Below are positions 1 to 6,841 of a stretch of 6,875 nt of DNA, in pieces. The notes beneath the pieces are model-generated. The model did no database searches and was not told the origin of the DNA. It worked only from the letters and a program-made list of their open reading frames with translations. Within the stretch, counting starts at the first letter, position 1; every line of letters begins with the position of its first letter. The DNA is from Paracoccaceae bacterium (GTDB lineage Bacteria > Pseudomonadota > Alphaproteobacteria > Rhodobacterales > Rhodobacteraceae). The position numbers were made by a program, and so were the translations under genes. The stretch is from contig DQCI01000246.1 of the NCBI GenBank assembly GCA_003545125.1, positions 16,706-23,580 of the forward strand, read 5' to 3'.

Positions 1-525
1 CCCGTCGGAGTGGTGGTGGGGATGCCCGTGCAGGTGCGGCACCGCGTGCCCGCCGTCCATGCCGCGCTGGAAAGCCGGCAGGTGACGGTCGCGCGCACGG
101 TCGCGCAGGGCGCTGAAAAGCTCGACGAGGCCCGGGACCCCTGTCACGGCCGGGATCAGGACATCGTCGTACTGGCGCACATCGGCGGCCCTGGCCTCGG
201 CGCAGGCGGCACAGGCCGCCTCAACGGTGTCGGGAAGCGGCACGAGCGGTTTGGCTTCGGATCCCCAGGCGTTTTTCGGCACCGCGAGCCCGTAGGCCTT
301 CATCATCGTCGCGAGCGCTGCGGCGTGACGCCGTTCGGCCTTGAGAAGTTTGTCGAAGGGCGCAACCGGCCCATATTGGGCAACGATCGCCGCGTAGCTT
401 GCGCCGACGTGGGTTTCTGCGCCGTGCGCATCGCGCAGCGCGGCCTCGGCCGCTTGCGATAGCCTGGCCCCCGGTGCGACCGCTTTCGCGGCCGCATTGG
501 AGCTTTCGATGAGTTGGCAGGTCAT
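1..525 (-). CDS. Ferritin-like (DUF2202-like) protein with His-rich tail, 3' end outside window
   Basis: An open frame of 175 codons starts at the ATG at 525-523 and reaches the window edge without a stop, so the C-terminus is missing. The start is set by a GAGGAGG ribosome site (537-531), five bases upstream, which overlaps the cydB TGA. The protein looks all-helical. Its spaced carboxylate/His pattern is E37, then E64-R-R-H67 in 'KAERRHAAAL', then E110 in 'CAEARAADVRQYD', then H148 in 'RDRHLPAF'. From memory of the family, this order, the 'YG...F..L..AE..H' stretch and the 'HLxAF' ending resemble DUF2202, a ferritin-like domain of unknown function. There is no signal peptide or membrane segment, so it is probably cytoplasmic. 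C105 and C108 form a CxxC. Residues 160-172 hold seven histidines, which suggests metal binding. It is the last visible gene of the cyd operon, 10 bases after cydB. A role in iron handling or oxidative protection near the oxidase is inference. The coding call is firm; the family call is moderate. Confidence 0.75.
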   Translation of the reverse strand, partial: MTCQLIESSNAAAKAVAPGARLSQAAEAALRDAHGAETHVGASYAAIVAQYGPVAPFDKLLKAERRHAAALATMMKAYGLAVPKNAWGSEAKPLVPLPDTVEAACAACAEARAADVRQYDDVLIPAVTGVPGLVELFSALRDRARDRHLPAFQRGMDGGHAVPHLHGHPHHHSDG

Positions 526-530
526 GCAGG

Positions 531-537
531 CCTCCTC
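531..537 (-). promoter_or_regulatory. Ribosome-binding site of the ferritin-like gene, overlapping the cydB stop
   Basis: On the minus strand the bases read GAGGAGG, five bases before the ATG at 525. The cydB stop codon TGA (538-536) shares its last bases with this site. This fixes the start of the downstream gene and implies it is translated from the cydAB transcript. Confidence 0.75.
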
Positions 538-1687
538 AATAGGCCGTGTCGGTGATGTCTTCCACCGTGACCTTGCCCCACAGCACCTTGTAGACCCAGG
601 CGGTGTAGGCGAGGATCAGCGGCAAGAAGATGGCGGTCGCCACCAGCATCACGAACAGGGTCTGGTGCGAACTCGAGGCATCCCAGACGGTGAGCGAGCT
701 GTTGGAGTCGACGGTCGAGGGCAGGATGAAAGGAAACATCGTCAACCCGACCGAGGAAATGATGCCGGTGATCCCGAGCTTCGACCACAGCAGCGTCGAG
801 ACCTCGCGACCGGCCCGCAACCCGAGCACGGCGAGCGCGATGCCAGCGAATCCCATCGCCGGGGCGATGGCGATCCAGGGCCGCGCGGCGTAGGCGCCCA
901 GCCAGCTGCCGCCGCGTGTCACCTCGGAATAGAGCGGGTTCGACGGGCCGTTGGCCGCGACCTCGCCGAGCGTGAACCCGTCGATGCCGACCGCCAGCCA
1001 GAGCCCCGCCAGCGCGTAGGTAACCAAGGCCACCACCCCGGCCCAGGTGCCGATCTCGCGCGCCCGGATCGCGACCACGCCCGACGCTTTCAGGCTCAGC
1101 CAGGCGGCGCCGTGCAGGATAAGCATCGACAGAGAAACCACGCCAGCCAAGAGCCCGAAGGGCCGCAGGAGGCCGACGAACTTGACGAGCGCGTTGCCCT
1201 CGTACATCGGCATCAGATCTTCGGTGAGGTAGAAGGGCACGCCGAGCAGGACATTGCCCACCGCCACGCCGAACAGGAGTGCGGGCACCGCGCCGCCGAT
1301 GAACAACGCCCAGTCCCAGCCATCGCGCCAGGCCTGGCTGTCGCGCTTGGAGCGGTACTTGAAGCCGACGGGGCGCAGGATCATCGCCGCGAGGATCACG
1401 AACATCGCGAGGTAGAAGCCCGAGAAGCTCACCGCATAGAGCGGCGGCCAGGCGGCGAAGATGGCACCGCCGCCGAGCACGAACCACACCTGATTGCCTT
1501 CCCACACCGGACCGACGGTGTTGATCGCCACCCGGCGTTCGATGTCGGTCTTGGCGACGAAGGGCAGGAGCGCACCGACGCCCATGTCGAACCCGTCCGT
1601 CAGGGCGAAGCCGATCAGCAGCACACCGAGAAGCACCCACCAGATCACGCGAAGGATGTCGTACTCGATCAGTTCGAAAAGGATCAT
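536..1687 (-). CDS. cydB: Cytochrome bd quinol oxidase subunit II (CydB)
   Basis: This is the second large membrane subunit of cytochrome bd, which oxidises quinol and reduces O2 to water at the inner membrane without pumping protons. CydB binds no heme in the E. coli enzyme but stabilises the complex and contributes to its proton path. The protein is 383 residues (E. coli CydB 379) and aligns end to end with it from memory: 'GVLLIGFALTDGFDMGVG' at 21-38, 'WEGNQVW' at 62-68, 'FSGFYLAM' near 88-95, 'RPVGF' near 105-109, 'NPFGLLAGVVS'-type sequence ('RPFGLLAGVVS') in the middle, 'MFPFILPS' and 'SLTVWDASSS' towards the C-terminus, and an ending in 'EDITDTAY'. Several long hydrophobic segments fit the family's eight-helix fold. 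E63 replaces the D58 of E. coli, a conservative change. The ATG at 1687 follows GGAG (1699-1696) by eight bases, and only five bases separate it from the cydA stop, so translation is coupled to cydA. Confidence 0.97.
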   Translation of the reverse strand: MILFELIEYDILRVIWWVLLGVLLIGFALTDGFDMGVGALLPFVAKTDIERRVAINTVGPVWEGNQVWFVLGGGAIFAAWPPLYAVSFSGFYLAMFVILAAMILRPVGFKYRSKRDSQAWRDGWDWALFIGGAVPALLFGVAVGNVLLGVPFYLTEDLMPMYEGNALVKFVGLLRPFGLLAGVVSLSMLILHGAAWLSLKASGVVAIRAREIGTWAGVVALVTYALAGLWLAVGIDGFTLGEVAANGPSNPLYSEVTRGGSWLGAYAARPWIAIAPAMGFAGIALAVLGLRAGREVSTLLWSKLGITGIISSVGLTMFPFILPSTVDSNSSLTVWDASSSHQTLFVMLVATAIFLPLILAYTAWVYKVLWGKVTVEDITDTAY

Positions 1688-1692
1688 GTCAC

Positions 1693-3297
1693 TTACTCCG
1701 CGGGGGTTGTGCCGGGGGCTGCCTGCGAACGCAGCCGGGTTTCATGGGCGGCCTGCCAGGCATCCGTTTCGGCGACGTCCTGGAACGGGCCCTTGCGGAT
1801 GTACTTCACCATCAGGCTCATCTCGATCACGAACAGCACCGTGTAGAGAGTGAGGAAACCCGCAAGCGTGATGAGCAAGTCGGCGACGCTCAGGTGCGAG
1901 GCGCTCAGTGCGGTCGGCAGCACGCCGTCCACGGTCCAAGGCTGGCGGCCGAACTCGGCGACGAACCAGCCCAGCTCGATGGCGATCCAGGGTGTCGGGA
2001 TGATCGCAACCGCGGCGTAGAGCGACCAGCGCGGAAAGTGCATCTTCTTGAACGAGGCCCGCCAGAAGAAATACAGCATGACCGCGATGAAGCTGAACCC
2101 GAGCCCGACCATGATCCGGAAGGCCCAGAACAGCGGCGCGACACCCGGGATCGTATCCTCGGCCGCCAAAGTGATCTGTTCCTCCGTCGCGGCGCGCGGA
2201 TCGTCGAGGTAAGGTTTGAGCAAAAGCGCATAGCCGAGGTTGTCGGAATGCGCCTCGAACGTGTCGCGCACCTCCTTGGGCGTCGCCTCGCGCTGCTCAC
2301 GGATCGTCATCAGCGCATCGTAGGCGATCAGCCCGTCGCGGATCTTGGCCTCCGACCCGGCGACCAGTTCCGCGATCCCCTCGATCTCCTTGGTCAGGCT
2401 GCGGGTGCCAATGAGGCCCATGGCCCAGGGGATATGGACCGCGTAGTGGGTCTCGCGCGCCTCTTGGTCGGGGAAGCCGATGAGGGTGAACGAGGCCGGG
2501 GCCGGCTCGGTGTGCCACATCGCCTCGATCGCGGCGAGTTTCATCTTCTGGGTATGGGTGGCCGAATAGCCGCTCTCATCGCCGAGCACGACCACCGACA
2601 GCGCCGAGGCGAGCCCGAAGGCGGAAGCCACCGCGATCGACCGGCGCGCGAGGTCCTTGTGCCGGTTCTGAAGCAGATAGAGCGCCGAGACACCGATCAC
2701 GAAAACGCTCCCGGTCACGTAGCCGGCAGACACGGTATGGACGAACTTGGCTTGCCCCACCTCGTTGAACAGCACCTCGAAGAACGACGTCATTTCCATG
2801 CGCATCGTGTCGGGGTTGAACTCGGCGCCGACCGGGTTCTGCATCCAGCCGTTGGCGATCAGGATCCACAGCGCCGAGAAGTTGGACCCGATGGCGACCA
2901 GCCAGGTCACCACCGCGTGTTGCACTCGGCTGAGCTTGTCCCAGCCGAAGAACATGAGGCCGACGAAGGTGGCTTCGAGGAAGAAGGCCATCAGACCCTC
3001 GATGGCGAGCGGTGCACCGAAGATGTCACCGACGTAATGGCTGTAGTAGCTCCAGTTCATCCCGAACTGGAGCTCCATGGTGAGGCCGGTGGCCACGCCG
3101 AGCACGAAGTTGATGCCGAACAACATGGCCCAGAATTTCGTCATCTGCCGCCAGATCGGGCGGCCGGTCATGACATAAACGGTCTCCATGATCGCCACGA
3201 GGATCGAAAGACCCAGCGTGAGCGGCACGAAGAGGAAGTGATACATCGCTGTCATCGCAAATTGCAGGCGTGACAGTTCGACCAGTCCGATCTCCAT
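1693..3297 (-). CDS. cydA: Cytochrome bd quinol oxidase subunit I (CydA), long Q-loop type
   Basis: This is the catalytic subunit of the bd oxidase, carrying hemes b558, b595 and d and the quinol site on the periplasmic side. The protein is 534 residues (E. coli 522) and begins 'MEIGLVELSRLQFAMTAMYH'. Visible key residues are H20 (high-spin heme ligand, E. coli H19), E100 and E108 (E99, E107), H187 and M396 (b558 ligands H186 and M393), K253 and E258 in the Q-loop (K252, E257), E448 (E445), and the GRQPW motif at 450-454. The Q-loop (about 241-390) includes the long insertion typical of E. coli-type enzymes rather than short-loop CIO types. The start at 3297 is chosen because GGGAGG (3309-3304) lies six bases upstream and the homologous N-terminus begins there. 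The in-frame ATG at 3372 would add 25 unconserved residues. The gene has its own 122-base leader after cydC and is followed five bases later by cydB. Confidence 0.97.
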   Translation of the reverse strand: MEIGLVELSRLQFAMTAMYHFLFVPLTLGLSILVAIMETVYVMTGRPIWRQMTKFWAMLFGINFVLGVATGLTMELQFGMNWSYYSHYVGDIFGAPLAIEGLMAFFLEATFVGLMFFGWDKLSRVQHAVVTWLVAIGSNFSALWILIANGWMQNPVGAEFNPDTMRMEMTSFFEVLFNEVGQAKFVHTVSAGYVTGSVFVIGVSALYLLQNRHKDLARRSIAVASAFGLASALSVVVLGDESGYSATHTQKMKLAAIEAMWHTEPAPASFTLIGFPDQEARETHYAVHIPWAMGLIGTRSLTKEIEGIAELVAGSEAKIRDGLIAYDALMTIREQREATPKEVRDTFEAHSDNLGYALLLKPYLDDPRAATEEQITLAAEDTIPGVAPLFWAFRIMVGLGFSFIAVMLYFFWRASFKKMHFPRWSLYAAVAIIPTPWIAIELGWFVAEFGRQPWTVDGVLPTALSASHLSVADLLITLAGFLTLYTVLFVIEMSLMVKYIRKGPFQDVAETDAWQAAHETRLRSQAAPGTTPAE

Positions 3298-3303
3298 TGG
3301 TGG

Positions 3304-3309
3304 CCTCCC
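3304..3309 (-). promoter_or_regulatory. Ribosome-binding site of cydA
   Basis: GGGAGG on the minus strand lies six bases before the ATG at 3297. It decides between this start and the longer in-frame ATG at 3372, in agreement with the conserved CydA N-terminus. Confidence 0.75.
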
Positions 3310-3390
3310 GAGGTCGCGTGTTGCGTGTGTGAGATGTGGACGAAAGCGGCTTGAGACCCGCATCTCAGACATGGATTTGGTCTACGCCTA

Positions 3391-3413
3391 AAGATTTATC
3401 CGAAATGCATATT
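3391..3413 (-). promoter_or_regulatory. NsrR-like (Rrf2 family) operator candidate upstream of cydAB
   Basis: On the minus strand the arms read AATATGCAT and ATAAATCTT, separated by TTCGG. The E. coli-type NsrR operator has arms AAGATGCAT and ATRCATCTT around five bases beginning TT, so the left arm matches 8 of 9 and the right arm about 7 of 9. The spacing is identical. The site lies 94-116 bases upstream of the cydA start and within the AT-rich patch that probably holds the promoter. NsrR senses nitric oxide through an Fe-S cluster and represses NO-defence genes; cytochrome bd is known to tolerate NO, so the link makes sense. Another Rrf2-type regulator, or chance in an AT-rich patch, cannot be excluded. 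Confidence 0.4.
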
Positions 3414-3419
3414 TGCGCG

Positions 3420-5078
3420 CTATGCGTCCGGGTGCCGCAGTTCGACGATACGATCGGCGGCCTCTCTCTCGGTCTTGCGATGAGCCGCGATGAGGATCGC
3501 CGCCCCCGGCAAGGCCGTGCGAATCCCGGCCATCACCCGCGCCGAGATCGCCGTGTCGAGCCCCTCGGTCGGCTCATCCAGCAGGAGAACGGAAGGCTGC
3601 CGCAGGAGGGCGCGCGCAAGCACCAGTCGCCGCGCCTCACCCCCGGAAAGACCCGCCCCCTTCGGACCGAGCCGCATGTTCAACCCGCCGCGCGTATGCA
3701 AGGTGTCGGCGAGGCACGTGGCCTCAAGCGCCTGCCAGAGCGCATCGTCACCTGCGCCGGGCGTTGCGAGCCGCAGGTTCTCGGCCACCGTCCCGGAGAT
3801 CAGCCCGTGACGCTGTGGCACCATCACAAGCTGGGCCCGCAAAGCGCCGGTCTCGCAGGACATGACGTCCACGTCGCCAAGCCGAACCCGGCCCGCATCC
3901 GGTGCCAAGGCGCCGGCGGCAGTGAGCAGGAGCGTGCTCTTGCCCACGCCGCTCGGCCCGATCAGCGCAACGGTTTGCCCCGGACCGACGGTGAGTGTCA
4001 GCGGCGCAAAAAGCGCCGGGCCCGTTACGTTGCGCCGACAGGTCACGGCATCGAGCTGCAACGGCCCCGGCGCGCAAGGGCCGGTCGCCTCAAGAGCCGT
4101 GGTTTTGCCTGTGTCGAGGGAGGGCCGCACCCGCCGCGCCGCCTGCACCATGCCGCCAATCTCGGACAGCGCGCGGCGCACCGGGGCCACCGCCTCGGAC
4201 AAGGCGAGCGCAACGAAGACCCCGATGGCGGCACGCGCGGCCTCGATCTGGCCTTGCCCGACCAACCAGGCGCCGAGCCCGAGCGCGCCGGCGGTGACGC
4301 CCGCGCCGATCAGATCGAGGCTGAGGCCGGTGCCGCGCTCGATCGCTTCGAGCCGGTCGCGCGCCGCTGCCTGCCGCGCGATCGCCGTCTCGATATGGCC
4401 GGCCACCCGGCGCAGCTGGCCATAGACCGCGAGGTCTTCGCGCGCCGCCACCATCTCGACGAGCCGCGTCCGGGTGGCCTGCATGGCCGCCTCGGCTTGG
4501 CGCGACGAACGGCGGGCGATGCGTTGGCCCAGAAGGAACACCAGGTTCGGCCCGATGATATAGCCGAGCCCGACCAGCAGCGCGACGCCCGGGTGGACGA
4601 GCCACCACAGCATCGCCGTGGCCAGCACGATCACGACCGTTCCCGCGAGCCCGGGCAGGACCAGCCTGAGGAGCGCGCCGTCCAGCATGTCCACATCCGC
4701 GGTCAGGCGGTTGAGGAACGCCGCCGCGCGGAGCCGTTCGACCGCGCGGTGCGGCCGGTCGAGCAGGCCGCGCAGAAGCCCGAGCCGGAGCGCGGCGAGC
4801 GCGTGCAACACGGCGTCGTGGGTCGCCAGCCGCTCGCCGTAGCGCGCGATCGTGCGGCCGAGCGCCAGGAAGCGCACCATCGCCGACGGGACGAAGACGT
4901 TGAACAGAATGCCGGCCCCCGCCATACCGGCCGCCGCGGCGGCGGTGATGAACCAGCCCGAAAGGCCGAGCAGCGCCGCCCCCATCACCAGCACGACAAT
5001 CGACAGCGCGAGCCCCTGTAGCAAAGCGCGCCGTTCGGATCGGACAAGCAGCCAGACGATCTCGAAGAACGGCCTCAT
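3420..5078 (-). CDS. cydC: CydC, subunit of the CydDC heterodimeric ABC exporter for cytochrome bd assembly
   Basis: CydC pairs with CydD to form an inner-membrane ABC transporter. It was long described as exporting cysteine/glutathione and has more recently been linked to heme movement; it is required for heme insertion into cytochrome bd. The protein is 552 residues (E. coli CydC 573): an N-terminal membrane domain (about 1-310) and a C-terminal ATPase. The 'GLSGWFITA' stretch (38-46) and 'RTIARYGERLATHDAV' (75-90) are CydC hallmarks; H87 corresponds to the heme-ligating H85 of E. coli CydC. In the ATPase, Walker A GPSGVGKS is at 374-381, the Q-loop glutamine at 422, the signature LSGGE at 477-481, Walker B SVLLLDE at 496-502, the D-loop LD at 507-508 and the switch histidine at 533. 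All catalytic positions are present. The ATG overlaps the cydD stop as ATGA, with GGGAG nine bases upstream (5092-5088), so the two subunits are translationally coupled. Confidence 0.95.
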   Translation of the reverse strand: MRPFFEIVWLLVRSERRALLQGLALSIVVLVMGAALLGLSGWFITAAAAAGMAGAGILFNVFVPSAMVRFLALGRTIARYGERLATHDAVLHALAALRLGLLRGLLDRPHRAVERLRAAAFLNRLTADVDMLDGALLRLVLPGLAGTVVIVLATAMLWWLVHPGVALLVGLGYIIGPNLVFLLGQRIARRSSRQAEAAMQATRTRLVEMVAAREDLAVYGQLRRVAGHIETAIARQAAARDRLEAIERGTGLSLDLIGAGVTAGALGLGAWLVGQGQIEAARAAIGVFVALALSEAVAPVRRALSEIGGMVQAARRVRPSLDTGKTTALEATGPCAPGPLQLDAVTCRRNVTGPALFAPLTLTVGPGQTVALIGPSGVGKSTLLLTAAGALAPDAGRVRLGDVDVMSCETGALRAQLVMVPQRHGLISGTVAENLRLATPGAGDDALWQALEATCLADTLHTRGGLNMRLGPKGAGLSGGEARRLVLARALLRQPSVLLLDEPTEGLDTAISARVMAGIRTALPGAAILIAAHRKTEREAADRIVELRHPDA

Positions 5079-6721
5079 GCCGGGTCACTCCCGCCAAGGT
5101 CAAGCACCCGGTCCAGCCTGCCGATCAAGGTTTCGTCGTGGGTCGCCACGATCAGCGTACCCCCCGCGAACGCGAAGTCGAGCAGCGCATCGGTGACCGC
5201 GTTGGCGGTCTCAGCATCAAGATCCGCGGTCGGCTCGTCGGCAAGCAGGACCGATGGATGGCCGTTCAGCGCGCGCGCCAGCATGGCCCGCCGAGCCTCG
5301 CCGCCTGAAAGCCCGGCGCCAAGCTCACCGAGCGGGGTGTTGAGCCCTGCGGGAAGGCCCGCGAGCACGGTCTCGAGCTTGGCCTGCGCCAGCACCTGCG
5401 GGTCGAGATCGCCCTCGAACGCGATGTTGTGCCTGAGCGACCGGCTGAGGAAATGCGGCGCCTGCGGCATCCAGCCGAGGCCGGCCCGCCAGCCTGCCAC
5501 ATTTTCCTCCGACAGCGCCGTACCGTCCACCGTCACGACCCCTTCGACGGGGCGTTCCAACCCGGCGAGGAGCCGCAGAAGCGTGGTCTTGCCCGAACCG
5601 CTCGGACCCATGACGGCGATGCGGTCGCCTGCTGCGATGGTGAGGTCGGGGTAGCGGATCACCCGGGCACCCCGGGCCGCGGCCACGCCTTCAAGGCGGA
5701 TCGGACCAATCACCCGCCCTCCGACCGACAGCTCGCCAAGCCCCATGATCTCGGCGCGCGTCTCGCTCTTCCAGGCCTCGATCTCGTCGATAACCGCCTC
5801 GGCCGCGGCCTTGTCGTGCCAGGCGGCGGCGAGATCGCGCAGCGGCTGGAAGTACTCGGGCGCGAGCAGCAGGAGATAGATCCCCGCAAAGGGTGTGAGC
5901 GGCGCCCCCCAGGTGCCCCAGGCGAGCGCACCCAGAAGCGCGAAGCCGACCCAGACGGCGACCATCGCCACGCCCAGCGCGGCGAAAAGCTCGAGCACGG
6001 TCGACGACAGGAAGGCGATCCTGAGCACGGCCATCGTGCGCGCGCGCAGGGTTTCGGAGGCGGTGTGGAAACTGTCGACGACCGCAGGGCCGGCCCCGAT
6101 CAGCCTGAGGTCCGCCAGCGCGACGAGGCGGTCGACCAGAAGGTCGCTCAGTTGGCCGATCTCGCCCATCTGCCGGGCGCTGGCCTCCTTGGCCGCCCAG
6201 CCCACCAGCGCCATGAAGAGCGGGATCAATGGACCCGCCAGGATCAGCACCACCCCCACGGCCCAGCTGTGCCACAGCGAAATCGCGAGGATCGCCGGAA
6301 TCAGCACGGCGGAGCGCAGGCGGGCCGGACGGTAGCGCAACAGATAGGGGCGCAGCGCCTCCAGCTTTTCCGCCGTGAGTGCCGCCAGCGCACCGCCGTC
6401 GCCGATCGCCGACGGCGTGGCGGCGCGGGCCTCGACCTGCACGATCTCGCGCCGCAGCCCGGTCAGAACCGTCGCACTGTACCGGTGCAGGTGGCTTTGA
6501 GCGCTGCCCTCGACCGCACTTCGCAGCAGCGCCAACCCGAAATAGAGCCCGGCGGCGAGGAGCGGCGCGAGCGGGCTTTCTCCAACGAGAAGACCGGCCA
6601 GAACGGCCGCGATCACCGCCGCCTGGACTGGCCAGAACAGGGCCGCACCCACCGACAACGCGCCGCCGATCCGGGCGTCGCGGCGTCCTGAAACATCCGT
6701 GATCGCGGCGAGGCGGGCCAT
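5075..6721 (-). CDS. cydD: CydD, subunit of the CydDC heterodimeric ABC exporter for cytochrome bd assembly
   Basis: This is the partner half-transporter of CydC. From the ATG at 6721 it is 548 residues (E. coli CydD 588): a six-helix membrane domain (about 1-310) and a C-terminal ATPase. CydD-specific stretches are 'GPLIPLFMALVGWAAKEA' (163-180), 'RTMAVLRIAFLSSTVLELFA' (228-247) and 'APEYFQPLRDL' (287-297). ATPase motifs are Walker A GPSGSGKT at 372-379, Q-loop Q420, signature LSGGEARR at 471-478, Walker B SVLLADE at 490-496 and switch H528; all look functional. The start is uncertain. The frame stays open to a TTG at 6790 (571 residues), but those 23 extra codons include AGA, CGA, GGA, ACA and AAA and have much weaker G/C bias at third positions than the rest of the gene. 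An FNR-like box also overlaps the TTG. No ideal ribosome site precedes either start: GGGGGGA lies 12 bases before the ATG and GAGAAG nine before the TTG. The gene is first in the operon and ends in the ATGA overlap with cydC. Confidence 0.93.
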   Translation of the reverse strand: MARLAAITDVSGRRDARIGGALSVGAALFWPVQAAVIAAVLAGLLVGESPLAPLLAAGLYFGLALLRSAVEGSAQSHLHRYSATVLTGLRREIVQVEARAATPSAIGDGGALAALTAEKLEALRPYLLRYRPARLRSAVLIPAILAISLWHSWAVGVVLILAGPLIPLFMALVGWAAKEASARQMGEIGQLSDLLVDRLVALADLRLIGAGPAVVDSFHTASETLRARTMAVLRIAFLSSTVLELFAALGVAMVAVWVGFALLGALAWGTWGAPLTPFAGIYLLLLAPEYFQPLRDLAAAWHDKAAAEAVIDEIEAWKSETRAEIMGLGELSVGGRVIGPIRLEGVAAARGARVIRYPDLTIAAGDRIAVMGPSGSGKTTLLRLLAGLERPVEGVVTVDGTALSEENVAGWRAGLGWMPQAPHFLSRSLRHNIAFEGDLDPQVLAQAKLETVLAGLPAGLNTPLGELGAGLSGGEARRAMLARALNGHPSVLLADEPTADLDAETANAVTDALLDFAFAGGTLIVATHDETLIGRLDRVLDLGGSDPA

Positions 6722-6776
6722 CTTCTCTCGTGTTCCCCCCAGGGTCAGGAATTGCCGGGTGCTTCTGGCACGGGAT

Positions 6777-6790
6777 TTGTCTTCGATCAA
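6777..6790 (-). promoter_or_regulatory. FNR/FnrL-like binding site upstream of cydD
   Basis: The minus strand reads TTGATCGAAGACAA, against the FNR consensus TTGAT-N4-ATCAA: 8 of 10 consensus positions match, including the most conserved outer TTG and CAA. The dyad is centred about 62 bases upstream of the ATG at 6721. Anaerobic control of cytochrome bd by FNR-family regulators is well known in proteobacteria, which makes the site reasonable. It has one perfect and one imperfect half, and a single match of this quality can arise by chance. Confidence 0.45.
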
Positions 6791-6841
6791 TCAAAGTTGC
6801 TTCTCAGATGCGAAAAACCGCGAAGCGAGAGAGCGAGCGAT

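Larger units (their letters stand above)
3298..3419 (-). promoter_or_regulatory. cydC-cydA intergenic region, likely cydAB promoter and leader
   Basis: These 122 bases separate the cydC stop from the cydA start, whereas the other operon junctions overlap or are 5-10 bases apart. The end near cydC (about 3380-3415) is distinctly AT-rich in a GC-rich region and includes a GATAAA that could serve as a -10 element. I could not find a convincing -35. A short inverted repeat, TGAGA/TCTCA with a six-base loop, lies at 3352-3367. The cydA ribosome site is GGGAGG at 3309-3304. The composition suggests an internal promoter that lets cydAB be expressed apart from cydDC, but this is inferred. Confidence 0.5.

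Noticed and set aside
10..462. Plus-strand open frame of 150 codons at the left end
   Set aside because: It lies opposite the ferritin-like gene, which has a better ribosome site, operon position and a recognisable residue pattern.
497..1846. Long plus-strand open frame (449 codons) opposite cydB
   Set aside because: Its translation is low-complexity and rich in R, H, D, E, Q, G and P, as expected for the antisense of a high-GC membrane-protein gene, and the minus strand encodes a clear CydB.
1744..3273. Long plus-strand open frame (509 codons) opposite cydA
   Set aside because: Same antisense character; it has no membrane or domain pattern, and the opposite strand is an unmistakable CydA.
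3352..3367. Inverted repeat TGAGA/TCTCA as a terminator after cydC
   Set aside because: The stem is only five base pairs with a six-base loop and no T-run follows, so it is too weak for an intrinsic terminator.
3298..3372. N-terminal extension of CydA from the ATG at 3372
   Set aside because: The extra 25 residues are not seen in CydA proteins, and a strong ribosome site stands before the ATG at 3297.
3336..5021. Long plus-strand open frame (561 codons) opposite cydC
   Set aside because: Antisense shadow of an intact ABC transporter gene; the peptide has strongly biased charged composition.
5429..6691. Long plus-strand open frame (420 codons) opposite cydD
   Set aside because: Antisense shadow of cydD with no recognisable domain.
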